This document shows positions 53,101 through 61,273 of a stretch of 64,000 nt of DNA, piece by piece (position 1 is the stretch's first letter; each line of letters opens with the position of its first letter). The notes below the pieces were generated by a model. That model ran no database searches, was not told the DNA's origin, and saw nothing but the letters and a program-made list of their open reading frames with translations. The position numbers were made by a program, and so were the translations under genes. The stretch spans positions 744,001 to 808,000 of the forward strand of contig NZ_CP043929.1 of the NCBI RefSeq assembly GCF_008632455.1, written 5' to 3'. The stretch comes from Methylomonas rhizoryzae (GTDB lineage Bacteria > Pseudomonadota > Gammaproteobacteria > Methylococcales > Methylomonadaceae).

Positions 53101-54720
53101 GAAATATTCCGTTAAACCTTGTATTCCTCGTGGAAAACAGTTAAGCCCTTGTCGTTCCAAACTGTCGCACAAGGTTTTAAGGAAAAGCGGGTTGTTAAAT
53201 TCTGGCAATAAATGCGGAATACTGGGCCGGAAAATTTTGCGCTTGGCCAGATAAGTTCTGGCTGCGTACCCGCCTCCGTCGGCAAAACCGTGATGTTCTA
53301 TCTGCTTCAAGCTATCGCGCAGAAGAGAATCAGCAGGCAAAACAAATGGCAGGTAAGTTGTGCGGCATGAAACGATAAGGGCAAGATGAGGGTAGCGTTT
53401 AACTTCCTCGATTAACAGTGCCAGGTATTGAGGCCAAATTTCTACACCGAAACGTTCGTTTAATGCGTCGATTATCAGCAATGCTCTCACGCCTGCAGCT
53501 TGTCCCGCCGCATCCAACGCTCCGAGAAAGGTTGAAAATGAGATATGCCTTAAATCCAACTGCTCAAGAATTTGCGTACGAGGGTCTTGTAAGAAAAACT
53601 GACTGTTGATCAAAAAAATAGCCGGGTAACCTTTTTTGATTGCATCATTGGCAATATCAGCCAACAGATGAGATTTGCCAGTTCCCGCTTCGCCGTAAAG
53701 AAGCACAGCCTGTTCATTTGCCAGTATCCAAGTATCTGAACTGAGTTTTTCGCTTATTTCTTCAAGTGTTTGTCCGAACGTATCTACATCATTTAATGCG
53801 CTGCTAATTTTATCTATCTCTGATTTGTCTTTTTCCTCTGACCGAATATGCCATAAATGAGCTTGACATTGATTGACAATGATTTGGATTGGTTGAATTT
53901 GACTGCACCATTCGGCGGTAGGATAAGACTTTGTTACAGGAAAGCTTTGATTTAGTAGGTCGATTAGTTTCGCGCTTTGGTTTAATAACGCCTGTAAATC
54001 AGTTTCCGGTATATTTTTCTGTTTAAAGTCATTGCATCGCTTTATTAACGACTTAATGAAATACTCGCGTTGCTCCTCAAGCCAAGGTGATCGACTAATG
54101 CCTAAAAATACCTGCCGTATTGGTAACGATATATGAAATTGAGGCGTATATCGGGAACCTAACGAATTACTGGCAGCGTTGATGTGCCGAGAAAACCAAA
54201 CAGGAGTAAAGCGAAGTTCATCAAAGAAAAAGCACATCCTCCCGGCGTAAAACGGATCATTGCGATGCAAGCGCTCGCGAATATCGGTAGCTTGCCAAAG
54301 TATAATTTCGATATTGCGATCTTCGCTTAACTCAGAGAGACGAGTCGTTTTCCAATCTATCCAACGTTGCCCTTCTGTTTTATTTTTTCCGGTTCGCCCA
54401 TCTTTAAGATCTATTGGTAGGCAGACAATGTAACGCGTCAGTTTGGGATGCTTCTCGATAGCTTGTCTAAATGACTCTGTAAGCTGTGTTATTTGACCGG
54501 ATTCGAACTTATCGAAAAACTTCGCTTGCCAACCTGTTTCCGTTCCGTCAGCGTGACGCACATAGCATTCAACCCCTGCATCTGAACCATGGCCTTTACG
54601 AAGAAACTCATCGCCTACTACTCTTGGTTCAAGAGATGCAAGCTGGCAACATAACTCTTCAAAGCCATAGTGTTGGCTACCATTCAATGAACGAATTTTT
54701 AGCAGGTCGGTGTTAGTCAT
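50200..54720 (-). CDS. Nuclease-STAND NTPase, putative antiphage (Avs-like) protein
   Basis: This 1506-residue protein has the build of Avs-type antiphage sensors. The N-terminus looks like a PD-(D/E)xK/Mrr-like nuclease: GFEELCCQLAS, then DAGVECYV and GWQAKF with Asp47 and Gln65-x-Lys67. A STAND/NACHT-like ATPase follows, with P-loop LLYGEAGTGKSHLL (about 341-354) and Walker B ALLIIDALNE (about 413-422). The remaining 1000 residues have no family I can name and would be the sensor. The gene is visibly richer in A+T than its neighbours, which suggests transfer. The start at 54720 overlaps the HEPN gene stop; ATGs at 54732 and upstream are possible. The subtype is not assigned. Confidence 0.8.
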   Translation of the reverse strand: MTNTDLLKIRSLNGSQHYGFEELCCQLASLEPRVVGDEFLRKGHGSDAGVECYVRHADGTETGWQAKFFDKFESGQITQLTESFRQAIEKHPKLTRYIVCLPIDLKDGRTGKNKTEGQRWIDWKTTRLSELSEDRNIEIILWQATDIRERLHRNDPFYAGRMCFFFDELRFTPVWFSRHINAASNSLGSRYTPQFHISLPIRQVFLGISRSPWLEEQREYFIKSLIKRCNDFKQKNIPETDLQALLNQSAKLIDLLNQSFPVTKSYPTAEWCSQIQPIQIIVNQCQAHLWHIRSEEKDKSEIDKISSALNDVDTFGQTLEEISEKLSSDTWILANEQAVLLYGEAGTGKSHLLADIANDAIKKGYPAIFLINSQFFLQDPRTQILEQLDLRHISFSTFLGALDAAGQAAGVRALLIIDALNERFGVEIWPQYLALLIEEVKRYPHLALIVSCRTTYLPFVLPADSLLRDSLKQIEHHGFADGGGYAARTYLAKRKIFRPSIPHLLPEFNNPLFLKTLCDSLERQGLNCFPRGIQGLTEYFDFYLKSLANQIELRMGLDKRQNIIARALKAFTAKLLSNQSSYLSIETTIACFDSIYASTGQHDRSLLSQFEHEGILTIEPVYIENNQLEEQARFTFERFSDFQIATHLLNEQLSSNNSVQPLEAGTPLHNFLSRKDVYRVAGIIQALSVLLPETRDCELLDIFPSANGSYKWTINEAFLNSLLLRRQDFFTDRTRELVIDLSQNYRNPWLETLVAVSTEPNNRFNANYLHDKLAPLTMPERDAKWSIAIANLDLENGSPLDTLLSWTVESGFEEIDPIRAELAATMLTWLFSTSYRTVRDRATKGLSALLAPRLPLALSLLERFQQVDDIYILERLLAACYGAALQAQTQKNLAELALFVYQWIFADGKPPAHLLLRDYARGIIEYALHCELLLEQIEIEKVRPPYQSDWPIEFVDEKDLAKYGDKYKDDIVRSASSEWLGDFAKYIIKPSVHHWTVTPLGVDKALTPYENFEAFRSMLADHANSDQLSAFNDILKFCIDCNSSELNSESQKSKSQASDTEVKIEIVAYDNKKLEQRKQNDARFEELEKIFINLLDDKYKYQYWSGCRQGIRQILNRYSNNRPEHFDDILAQRWVTKRAHDYGWTYDLFGEFDGRIGSGRGRHHKQMERIGKKYQWLALYELLARIADNLIYDSGYSDDAGRYEGPWQIYKRNIDPSLLISKTKDDNWENHPHAWWSPQTLKLRLLNKQEQKLWLQNESDQLNSASLLDVTDPASEQRWLVMKSFKHYSTSYDLDSRIDSWCRCWCLVVKKQHKNQFINAISTHNMIDPDAFPKVGEFYGSFIGEYPWYPSYELDDDWKAIDRDYGFRYKALPTYAEYTAERGGYDYSIEGTINTYLPAPWLIQKLGLRLINGSTLCFADEKGQTLFKDPSVHEEGPTTALIDRTALLDLLDKENLAPVWIIAGEKGAYGEHHDDFVGRRVHSFVYSLNEQNEIVCVNKKIDIEER

Positions 54721-55063
54721 CGTCGTCGACATCTCGATGGCGCACATCGTTCCCCAATCCCTCTGCCGGCGCATGCGCCCAGCGGTTGCGGATGGTTTGG
54801 GCTTCTTTCAGCCAGTTTCGCGCGTCCCGGTTAAAGCCGCCTTGGTTGGCTATCTCGTACCAGTTTTGGTTGGCTATTCGCAATAAAGCCGCTAAGTCGA
54901 GCCGCTCCAATGTATGCGAGGGTAATAATGAAGCTGCGAAGGTTTTTTGCTGGTAGGTTAATTTGTCCAGTACCAGCGATTTCCACCAGTCGGAATCCAG
55001 CGCCGGCAATGTGGCTGACAATAGTTTGAGCAGTTGTTGCTTGAGCAGGCCGAGGATTTCCAT
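54713..55063 (-). CDS. Small HEPN-domain protein upstream of the STAND gene
   Basis: The 116-residue protein resembles the Swt1-type HEPN domain found in defence-linked proteins: WWKSLVLDKLTYQQKTF, LDLAALLRIANQNWYEIANQ, and the HEPN ribonuclease motif R92-x4-H97 in TIRNRWAHAP. It ends in an acidic tail (DVRHRDVDDDD). In known proteins this domain is often the N-terminal part of a large helicase; here it stands alone. It overlaps the STAND gene by eight bases, so the two are co-translated. It could be an RNase effector, a regulator or a shortened relic. Confidence 0.7.
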   Translation of the reverse strand: MEILGLLKQQLLKLLSATLPALDSDWWKSLVLDKLTYQQKTFAASLLPSHTLERLDLAALLRIANQNWYEIANQGGFNRDARNWLKEAQTIRNRWAHAPAEGLGNDVRHRDVDDDD

Positions 55064-55518
55064 ATTTGATTGTCCGATTCCGGCTGACGGAAGGGTTGGT
55101 TAGTTGGTCATTTAGGTGTTTTAGCTAATTTTCCGGGCAAAGTCACGTGGCAATCAGTGCGTGACAGCCAAGGTCTTGATTTGCTCAACGGCGCTGGGTT
55201 ACCCGTTCATATCTGGCGTATCGGTTGGGGTAGCAGGTGCTTAAACTGTTTAACTTGAATGTCGCCGGGCTACATTCGATTTCAGCCTGCCGGGATCGAA
55301 GCCTGGGGGCAGCCAGGTGGCCGGTTTTGCCTACAGTTCTCAACTGCCGGAATGGCTGAATGGTTACGACTTTTCTTGATAAAACCAGGCCGTAGAGCCA
55401 GCGCAAGTTTGCCGATGACAGGCAGAAAGAGGGCTACCCCTTGTCCGGCTTCATGCCGATTTGCCGAATGTCGTGTTCCATTAACAAGAAAAGCGCCGGA
55501 AGCGTTTGCCACTCTGCC
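55064..55518. other. Intergenic region between defence unit and LysR gene
   Basis: No supported gene is visible in these 455 bp. It is GC-rich, unlike the STAND gene, so the edge of the acquired block may lie near 55.06 kb. A minus-strand frame at 55282-55512 shows no recognisable protein. Confidence 0.5.
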
Positions 55519-56418
55519 TCAGTTCAAGCTCAATTCCGCCCTAAGCCGTTCCGCCATCAAGTCGACGAACGAACGGATTTTGGCCGAGGAATGGCGGCCC
55601 TCGCGGTGCAGGATATGCACCGGAACCGGCGGACTTTCGTAGTCGCCCAGTACGATTTTCAATAGGCCGCTACGTAACGCTTCGGCAATCTGATAGTTCA
55701 GCAGGCGGGTAATGCCCAGTCCCGCCTTGGCGGCAACGGCGGCCGAGTCGTTGTCGCTGACGCTCAACATCGGTTGTACTTTGACGGTTTGCTGCCGGCC
55801 GTCCTGTTGAAAGCGCAGTTCGTTGTTCGGATTCAGGCCGCGGGCCAGAATGATGCGGTGTCGGCTTAAATCGTCCGGGGATTGCGGGATGCCGTGCTCG
55901 GCCAGATAATCCGGCGCGGCGCACAGTACCCGCCTGACCGACCCGACCCGCAGTGCCCGGTAGGTCGAATCGGGCAACTCGGCGATGCGTATCGCCACAT
56001 CCACGCCTTCTTCCAGCATGTTGACCACCCGGTCGACGAACAAGGCATTGACTTCCACCGCCGGATAACGGCGCAAATAGTCGATGATGCCTGGCATGAT
56101 GAACAAGCGGCCGAACAATACCGAGGCGGTTACCGTCAGTTGGCCGCGCGGTTCGGCGTTGATGCCCAGCGCCGCGTCGTCGGCTTCGTCGGCCAGGGCG
56201 ATGATGCGTTTGGCGTCTTCGTAATACTTCTGGCCGGCTTCGGTCATCCGCACGTAGCGGGTGGTGCGATTCAATAGCTTAACCCCCAAACGCTCCTCCA
56301 ATGCCGCCACCGCCCGCGTTACGGCGGGCGGCGACATCTGCAACTTGCGCGCGCCGCCGGCAAAGCCCTCGGCTTCGACCACGGCCACATACACACTCAT
56401 TAAATGCAATCTATCCAT
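55519..56418 (-). CDS. LysR-family transcriptional regulator
   Basis: The 299-residue regulator has the N-terminal winged helix-turn-helix (SVYVAVVEAEGFAGGARKLQ, then SPPAVTRAVAALEERLGVKL) and a substrate-binding domain with GQLTVTASVLFGRLFIMPGI and KAGLGITRLLNYQIAEALRS. It belongs to the large group of LysR proteins often next to oxidoreductase or glutathione transferase genes. It is transcribed away from the four-gene operon that starts at 56558, with a 139-bp shared control region. It probably senses an electrophile or oxidant. Confidence 0.92.
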   Translation of the reverse strand: MDRLHLMSVYVAVVEAEGFAGGARKLQMSPPAVTRAVAALEERLGVKLLNRTTRYVRMTEAGQKYYEDAKRIIALADEADDAALGINAEPRGQLTVTASVLFGRLFIMPGIIDYLRRYPAVEVNALFVDRVVNMLEEGVDVAIRIAELPDSTYRALRVGSVRRVLCAAPDYLAEHGIPQSPDDLSRHRIILARGLNPNNELRFQQDGRQQTVKVQPMLSVSDNDSAAVAAKAGLGITRLLNYQIAEALRSGLLKIVLGDYESPPVPVHILHREGRHSSAKIRSFVDLMAERLRAELSLN

Positions 56419-56557
56419 CTTGAATTCCACTTACCGGAATAGTTAATTGATAATTTTAGTTATTCTTTAATTGATCGCAATAGAGCACACTGTACCCGCC
56501 TGTTGAATTTCAGCCGGGCCAATGACAAATCCTTTATTTCATTTTTGGAGAACATCG

Positions 56558-57103
56558 ATGAGCCGTATTAGCAGCGTCAGCAACGAAACCGCCAATGTCG
56601 AACAACGCGCATTGTTCGAAGCCATCCAGGGCCGGCTGGGCATGGTGCCGAACTTTCTGCGGGTATTCGCCCACTCGCCGGATGCTCTGAAAGCCTTTCT
56701 CGGCTTGCATCACATCGCCGAGCACGGCTCGTTGGACGCCGGCACCCGCGAACGTATCGCGCTGGCGTTGGCGCAGCAGAACCAGTGCGAATATTGCCTG
56801 TCCGCTCATACCGCCATCGGCCGCAAAGCCGGTTTGAATGGCGCGGAAATAGAAGCCAACCGCGCCGGTACCAGCCAGGACGCCAAGGCGGCGGTTGCGG
56901 TCAAATTCGCCCGCGCCCTGGTCGAACATAAAGGCGAGGTGACTAATGCCGAGTTGCAAGCCATGCGCGACACCGGCTTTAGCGAATCGGACATCGTCGA
57001 GGTGATTACCCACGTCGGCATGAACATTCTGACCAACCTATTGGGCAAAGCCAGTCGGGTCGACATCGATTTTCCGAAAGTGGGGTTAAAACAAGCCGCT
57101 TAA
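56558..57103 (+). CDS. AhpD-like carboxymuconolactone decarboxylase-family protein
   Basis: The 181-residue protein starts MSRISSVSNE after TTTTGGAGAACATCG. It has the AhpD-type redox motif QNQCEYCLSAHTAIG with the two Cys and the His, and ARALVEHKGEVTNAELQAMR plus DIVEVITHVGMNILTNLLG typical of the peroxidase-related subgroup. Such proteins reduce peroxides or accept protons in an alkylhydroperoxidase-like reaction; the substrate is unknown. It is the first gene of the operon opposite the LysR gene. Confidence 0.88.
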   Translation: MSRISSVSNETANVEQRALFEAIQGRLGMVPNFLRVFAHSPDALKAFLGLHHIAEHGSLDAGTRERIALALAQQNQCEYCLSAHTAIGRKAGLNGAEIEANRAGTSQDAKAAVAVKFARALVEHKGEVTNAELQAMRDTGFSESDIVEVITHVGMNILTNLLGKASRVDIDFPKVGLKQAA

Positions 57104-57251
57104 GCCCTAACCGGGCGAGACGCAGGGAGGGCGTTTGGCCCGGTGTATTGCGTTGAATGGAATTAGGTATTGCAAATTATGACTATTCAGCACGGTTAAG
57201 GCCTGTGCCGGAGTAGTCGTCAACCTCTCAACCCCGTCCGGAGACGCCCGC

Positions 57252-58538
57252 ATGGCCCGTGCATTTGCCAAGATCAGCTTTACACCCAACGTCCAAGCGG
57301 TACAAACCGAACGGGGCAGCCGCTCGGCCTATCGCGCCGCCGAGCTGGGCGAGACCGAAACGGTGGCGCTAAGCGAATTTGAACAAGCTTTCATCGCCGA
57401 GCGCGACAGCTTTTATCTCGCTACCGTGAGCCAAACCGGTTGGCCTTATGTGCAACACCGCGGCGGGCCGACGGGATTTTTGAAAGTATTGGACGAGCAA
57501 ACGATAGGTTACGCCGATTTCAGCGGCAACCGTCAATACCTGTCGGTCGGCAACTTACGCGGCGACGACCGGGTCAGTTTGCTGCTGATGGACTATCCCG
57601 GCCGGCAGCGCTTGAAAATTTGGGGAAGGGCGCGGGTGGTGAACGAACGAGACGCGCCGGATTTGCTGACAAGACTGGAATTACCCGACTTTCGCGCCCC
57701 GGTCGAGCGCGGCATCGTCATCCGGGTCGAAGCTTACGACTGGAATTGTCCGAAATACATTACGCCGCGTTACAGCCAACGCGAGGTCGAAGCGCTATTG
57801 GTTCAGGCCCGTCAGCAACAACCGGTGGCCGACACAACGCATGTGCCGGCCGCTCCGGGCAACGGTCCATTGCCTTTGAGCGTGAGCGGCATTCGCCAAT
57901 TAACGCCCAGCATTCGCGCTTACGAATTGCGCCATGCCGACGGCGCGCCATTGCCCGCTTTCCGGGCCGGAGCGCATCTGCGCGTGCCGATTGCGCTACC
58001 CGACGGTACGCTCACCAACCGGGCCTATTCGCTGACCGACGGCGCTAACGATCCGGATTGCTACCGTATCGCAGTGCTGCGGCTGGATGACGGCGACGGC
58101 GGATCCTGCGCCGTGCACGCCGGCTGGCAACTCGGCACCCGAATCAACGTCGAGGTGCCGGAAAACTATTTTCCGCTACACGACGACGGACGTCCGGCGC
58201 TGTTGATTGCCGGCGGCATCGGTATCACCCCCATCAAGGCCATGGCCGAAACCTTGGCCGCGCGCGGCACAGAATTTCAACTGCATTACAGCGGCCGCAC
58301 GCCGCAGCAGATGGCGTTCGTCAATGACTTGCAACGGCAGTTTTCCGAGCGATGCCGGTTTTATTTCAGTCAGGCGCAAATCCCGACCCGGTTGGACATA
58401 CCAGGTTTGCTGGGTAAGGCATCCACCGACACCGTCATTTATGTCTGCGGCCCGACTCGCCTGATCGAAAGTGTGCGCCAAGCCGCCCGCCGGCTCGGAA
58501 TCGCCGACGAACGGGTGCAATTTGAAAGTTTCATTTAA
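57252..58538 (+). CDS. PNPOx-like and ferredoxin-reductase fusion flavoprotein
   Basis: The 428-residue protein joins two parts. Residues about 40-190 form a pyridoxamine-phosphate-oxidase-like split barrel (FYLATVSQTGWPYVQHRGGP, FSGNRQYLSVGNL). Residues about 215-428 form a ferredoxin-NADP reductase module with the FAD motif RAYSLTDG, the nucleotide motif LLIAGGIGITPIKAM and YVCGPTRLIESV. Related three-part proteins carry an additional C-terminal 2Fe-2S ferredoxin; here the frame stops after VQFESFI, so that part is missing. It should move electrons from NAD(P)H to an unknown acceptor. Confidence 0.88.
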   Translation: MARAFAKISFTPNVQAVQTERGSRSAYRAAELGETETVALSEFEQAFIAERDSFYLATVSQTGWPYVQHRGGPTGFLKVLDEQTIGYADFSGNRQYLSVGNLRGDDRVSLLLMDYPGRQRLKIWGRARVVNERDAPDLLTRLELPDFRAPVERGIVIRVEAYDWNCPKYITPRYSQREVEALLVQARQQQPVADTTHVPAAPGNGPLPLSVSGIRQLTPSIRAYELRHADGAPLPAFRAGAHLRVPIALPDGTLTNRAYSLTDGANDPDCYRIAVLRLDDGDGGSCAVHAGWQLGTRINVEVPENYFPLHDDGRPALLIAGGIGITPIKAMAETLAARGTEFQLHYSGRTPQQMAFVNDLQRQFSERCRFYFSQAQIPTRLDIPGLLGKASTDTVIYVCGPTRLIESVRQAARRLGIADERVQFESFI

Positions 58539-58553
58539 CTGAAGGAGTTCAGC

Positions 58554-59159
58554 ATGATCACTCTGTATGACATGTCGCTATCCGGCAATTGCCACAAAGT
58601 TCGCTTACTACTGAGTTTGCTGGCTTTGCCCTATCAAATCCAAGCCGTGGATTTACGCGGCGGCGAGCAGCGCGGCCCAGGCCATTTGCAACGCAACCCG
58701 TTCGGGCAAGTGCCGGTGTTGGACGACGACGGCCTTATCATCCGCGACAGTCAGGCCATTTTGGTGTATCTGGCCAAGCGTTACGGCGGGGAATCGTGGT
58801 GGTCGGACGATGCTTACTCGTTGGCGCAGATCGCCGCCTGGTTATCGACCGCCGCCAACGAAATTGCCAACGGTCCCGCCAAACTGCGGGTACACCATAA
58901 ATTCGGTAGTCCTATCGATACGGCGGCGGCCGGGCAAACCGCCGACAAGGTGCTGGGCATTATCGACCGCCATCTGCAAAGCCGCGATTGGCTGGTCGGC
59001 GATTCGGTATCCATCGCCGACATCGCCGTCTACCCCTATTTGGCATTGGCGCCGGAAGGCGGTTTGGACATAGCCGCTTATCCCAACATCCTTGCCTGGT
59101 TTCAACGCCTATGCGCCTTGCCCGGATACGTGGCCATGCCGGGCATGTGGCAAGCCTAA
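58554..59159 (+). CDS. Glutathione S-transferase
   Basis: The 201-residue protein has the N-terminal thioredoxin-like domain ([20 protein letters not shown], with [20 protein letters not shown] for glutathione binding) and the helical C-terminal domain with [20 protein letters not shown]. It would conjugate glutathione to electrophiles. AAGGAG precedes the ATG, 15 bases after the flavoprotein gene. The partners in the operon support a detoxification role. Confidence 0.94.
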   Translation: MITLYDMSLSGNCHKVRLLLSLLALPYQIQAVDLRGGEQRGPGHLQRNPFGQVPVLDDDGLIIRDSQAILVYLAKRYGGESWWSDDAYSLAQIAAWLSTAANEIANGPAKLRVHHKFGSPIDTAAAGQTADKVLGIIDRHLQSRDWLVGDSVSIADIAVYPYLALAPEGGLDIAAYPNILAWFQRLCALPGYVAMPGMWQA

Positions 59160-59190
59160 ATCATCCAATCGTTTAGCATGGAGAAAGCAG

Positions 59191-59664
59191 ATGACTCAAG
59201 AAGTCAAAGCCCCCGTCCCACCCTTTACCGCCGAAACCGCCGCGCAAAAAGTGCGGATGGCCGAAGATGCTTGGAACTCGCGCGATCCGGACCGCGTTGT
59301 CCTGGTCTACACGGAAGACACGTTGTGGCGCAACCGCGCCGAGTTTCCGCAGGGACGCGAGCAAGTCCGCCAGTTTTTGCAACGCAAATGGGCCAAGGAA
59401 CTGGATTACCGTTTGATCAAGGAATTGTGGGCGTTTACCGACCACCGCATTGCCGTGCGTTTTGCCTACGAATGGCATGACGATTCCGGCCAGTGGTACC
59501 GCAGTTACGGCAACGAGAACTGGGAATTCAACCCGCAAGGCTTCATGCAGCGCCGTTTTGCCAGTATCAACGATTTGTCGATCAAGGCAGAGCAGCGCTT
59601 GTTTCACTGGCCGTTGGGTCGGCGGCCCGACGAGCATGCCGGCTTGAGCGATTTGGGTTTGTAA
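59191..59664 (+). CDS. DUF1348 (SnoaL-like) protein
   Basis: The 157-residue protein is of the DUF1348/nuclear-transport-factor-2-like fold: [39 protein letters not shown], and the aromatic [20 protein letters not shown] and [17 protein letters not shown] typical of DUF1348. The family's function is not known; it often sits with stress genes. The start at 59191 is set by GAGAAAG upstream and the conserved N-terminus; the open frame begins upstream inside the GST gene. Confidence 0.9.
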   Translation: MTQEVKAPVPPFTAETAAQKVRMAEDAWNSRDPDRVVLVYTEDTLWRNRAEFPQGREQVRQFLQRKWAKELDYRLIKELWAFTDHRIAVRFAYEWHDDSGQWYRSYGNENWEFNPQGFMQRRFASINDLSIKAEQRLFHWPLGRRPDEHAGLSDLGL

Positions 59665-60328
59665 CCCGGTTTCGGCGCCTGTATGGAAATCCGGCACTGG
59701 TTGTGCCCGGTGCTGGTGCCGTTCTGAAACACAACATTGCCGATCATTGACAAGGCGGTGATCGCGCAGTCGCCACCTTCAAGTGTGCGCAAATCGATCG
59801 CGGCATAGTTTGAACAATCGGGTTGGGCGGATAGAGCTTGCGAAGGCTCGCTCGCTGATTTTATCCCTCCGTCGCCCTCTCGCTTCGGCGACAGCGGCGC
59901 ACGGAGTGCGAATGCCTGGATGGCATGAGTCAGCAGGCGCCCAGGATGCCGCTTAGCTCACTCGGCACATCCATGTGCCTCGCCCTTCGGGTGCGATGCA
60001 CGCAAATCGGCTATCCTGCCGATTTGTCCTGCGGTGCTCGACGCGGCATAACGGGAGAACCCCCCCGCCGTGAAAATCAAAACCGTCTAATATTTGCGAG
60101 GTTTTGTAGGGCGCATTAGCGATAGCGTAATGCGTCGAATCCTTGAAATCCCCCATGCGGCGCAATACGGCTGCGCCTATTGACGCCCTACGATTGCGCC
60201 TTACGGCCTTGAGTGCTAGCGAAGCGCGGACAACGCGGGCCATGTTGTTTACTGCATACCACGAGACTTGATTGACGTCATGCGGGCGCAGGGATATATT
60301 TCTTGTATATAGCATTTCGGAGTCACCC
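59665..60328. other. Long intergenic region with hairpin repeats
   Basis: No gene is supported in these 664 bp. The region is GC-rich with many short inverted repeats and contains the element at 60106-60191 and a further partial copy near 60208-60250. It separates the stress operon from the vapBC pair. Confidence 0.55.
60106..60191. repeat. Palindromic intergenic repeat, copy 1
   Basis: GTAGGGCG (60106-60113) and CGCCCTAC (60184-60191) are perfect ends of an 86-bp element. Inside lie GCATTA (60113-60118) and TAATGC (60128-60133) as a second hairpin. The left part resembles the sequence at 60979-61010, on the other side of vapBC. Elements of this kind (REP-like) are common in proteobacteria. 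Confidence 0.55.
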
Positions 60329-60562
60329 ATGGCGACCAGTACCGTATTTACCAACAACCGCAGTCAGGCCGTGCGCCTACCCGCCGACATGCGCTTTCCC
60401 GACAGCGTCAAAAAGGTTGAGGTTCGTGCCGTCGGGCAGGAGCGCATCATTGCCCCGGCGGGCGCGGCCTGGGACAGTTTTTTTCTCGATGGCCCGAGCG
60501 TCAGCGACGATTTTCTAAACGAACGGCCTAGCCAGCAGCAAGGCGAGCGCGAGAGCTTTTAA
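60329..60562 (+). CDS. vapB: VapB-family antitoxin
   Basis: The 77-residue AbrB-type antitoxin begins MATSTVFTNNRSQAVRLPAD, with the swapped-hairpin DNA-binding form, and continues VKKVEVRAVGQERIIAP. The acidic/polar C-terminus covers the VapC toxin. The start at 60329 follows TTTCGGAG; the longer frame from 60272 is not needed. The toxin gene starts four bases after the stop. Confidence 0.93.
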   Translation: MATSTVFTNNRSQAVRLPADMRFPDSVKKVEVRAVGQERIIAPAGAAWDSFFLDGPSVSDDFLNERPSQQQGERESF

Positions 60563-60566
60563 GCGC

Positions 60567-60968
60567 ATGCTGAAATATCTGCTCGACACCAACATCGTCA
60601 TCTATGTGATTAAGCGGCGACCGATCGAGGTATTGGCAACCTTCAACCGGCATCACGGCCGCATGGCGATTTCAGCCGTGACCTTGGCCGAATTGATCCA
60701 CGGCGCCGAAAAAAGCCAATTCCCCGAAAGAAATCTCGCCACGGTAGAAGATTTTTGCAGCCGTTTGCAGGTATTGCCTTACAACGACAGCGCCGCGCTG
60801 CATTACGGCGGCATACGCGCCGCGTTGGAGAAAATCGGCCAGCCGATTGGTGTAAACGACCTGCATATCGCCGCTCATGCTCGCAGCCAGGGTTTGATAC
60901 TGGTCAGCAACAACTTGCGGGAGTTCGAGCGCGTGCCGGGGTTGTTGATGGAGAATTGGTTGGGGTGA
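60567..60968 (+). CDS. vapC: VapC-family PIN toxin
   Basis: The 133-residue PIN-domain ribonuclease is complete: MLKYLLDTNIVIYVIKRRP with the first Asp, VTLAELIHGAEKS with the Glu, and IGVNDLHIAAHARSQGLILV with the further Asp, ending LLMENWLG. It would cleave specific RNAs, such as initiator tRNA in studied examples, unless bound by VapB. Unlike the pair near 49 kb, it has no lesion. Confidence 0.94.
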   Translation: MLKYLLDTNIVIYVIKRRPIEVLATFNRHHGRMAISAVTLAELIHGAEKSQFPERNLATVEDFCSRLQVLPYNDSAALHYGGIRAALEKIGQPIGVNDLHIAAHARSQGLILVSNNLREFERVPGLLMENWLG

Positions 60969-60978
60969 TTTTTTCTGG

Positions 60979-61046
60979 GTAGGGTGTGCTGAGCGGTAGC
61001 GAAGCGCATCAATTGCGAACGATGCGGTGCACGTTGTTTACCGTTG
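60979..61046. repeat. Palindrome-related intergenic repeat, copy 2
   Basis: GTAGGGTGTGCTGAGCG and TAGCGAAGCGCATC (60979-61010) align with the left half of the copy at 60106. The following CGTTGTTTACC matches a segment just before vapB (near 60242). The two copies flank vapBC in the same orientation. Confidence 0.45.
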
Positions 61047-61077
61047 CCTCCGGGACTGTTTCTAAGCAAGCAGTATG

Positions 61078-61083
61078 TATAAT
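61078..61083 (+). promoter_or_regulatory. -10 element before hicA
   Basis: TATAAT lies eight bases from the hicA ATG (61091), giving an almost leaderless transcript. The surrounding GTATGTATAATACACAC is nearly symmetric, suggesting an operator for HicB overlapping the promoter. The -35 region is poor. Confidence 0.45.
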
Positions 61084-61090
61084 ACACACC

Positions 61091-61273
61091 ATGAATAGCG
61101 CGGAATTAATCAAGCAGCTGCAAAACGATGGCTGGCTATTACGAGGCGTGAAAGGTTCGCATCACGTTTTTACCCATCCATCCAAGCCTGGGCATATTAG
61201 CGTACCGCATCCGCGCCAGGACTTGGGTCACGGACTGGTCAACAAACTACTGAAGCAGGCAGGTTTGAAATGA
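61091..61273 (+). CDS. hicA: HicA-family mRNA interferase toxin
   Basis: The 60-residue toxin has the double-stranded RNA-binding-like fold: MNSAELIKQLQNDGWLLRGV, the catalytic His in KGSHHVFTHP, and VPHPRQDLGHGLVNKLLKQA. It starts at 61091; the longer open frame from 60986 lacks support. It overlaps hicB by four bases, the usual hicAB order. Confidence 0.94.
   Translation: MNSAELIKQLQNDGWLLRGVKGSHHVFTHPSKPGHISVPHPRQDLGHGLVNKLLKQAGLK

Noticed and set aside
55282..55512. Minus-strand frame of 76 codons between the HEPN and LysR genes
   Set aside because: No family similarity, no ribosome site and no coupling to neighbours.
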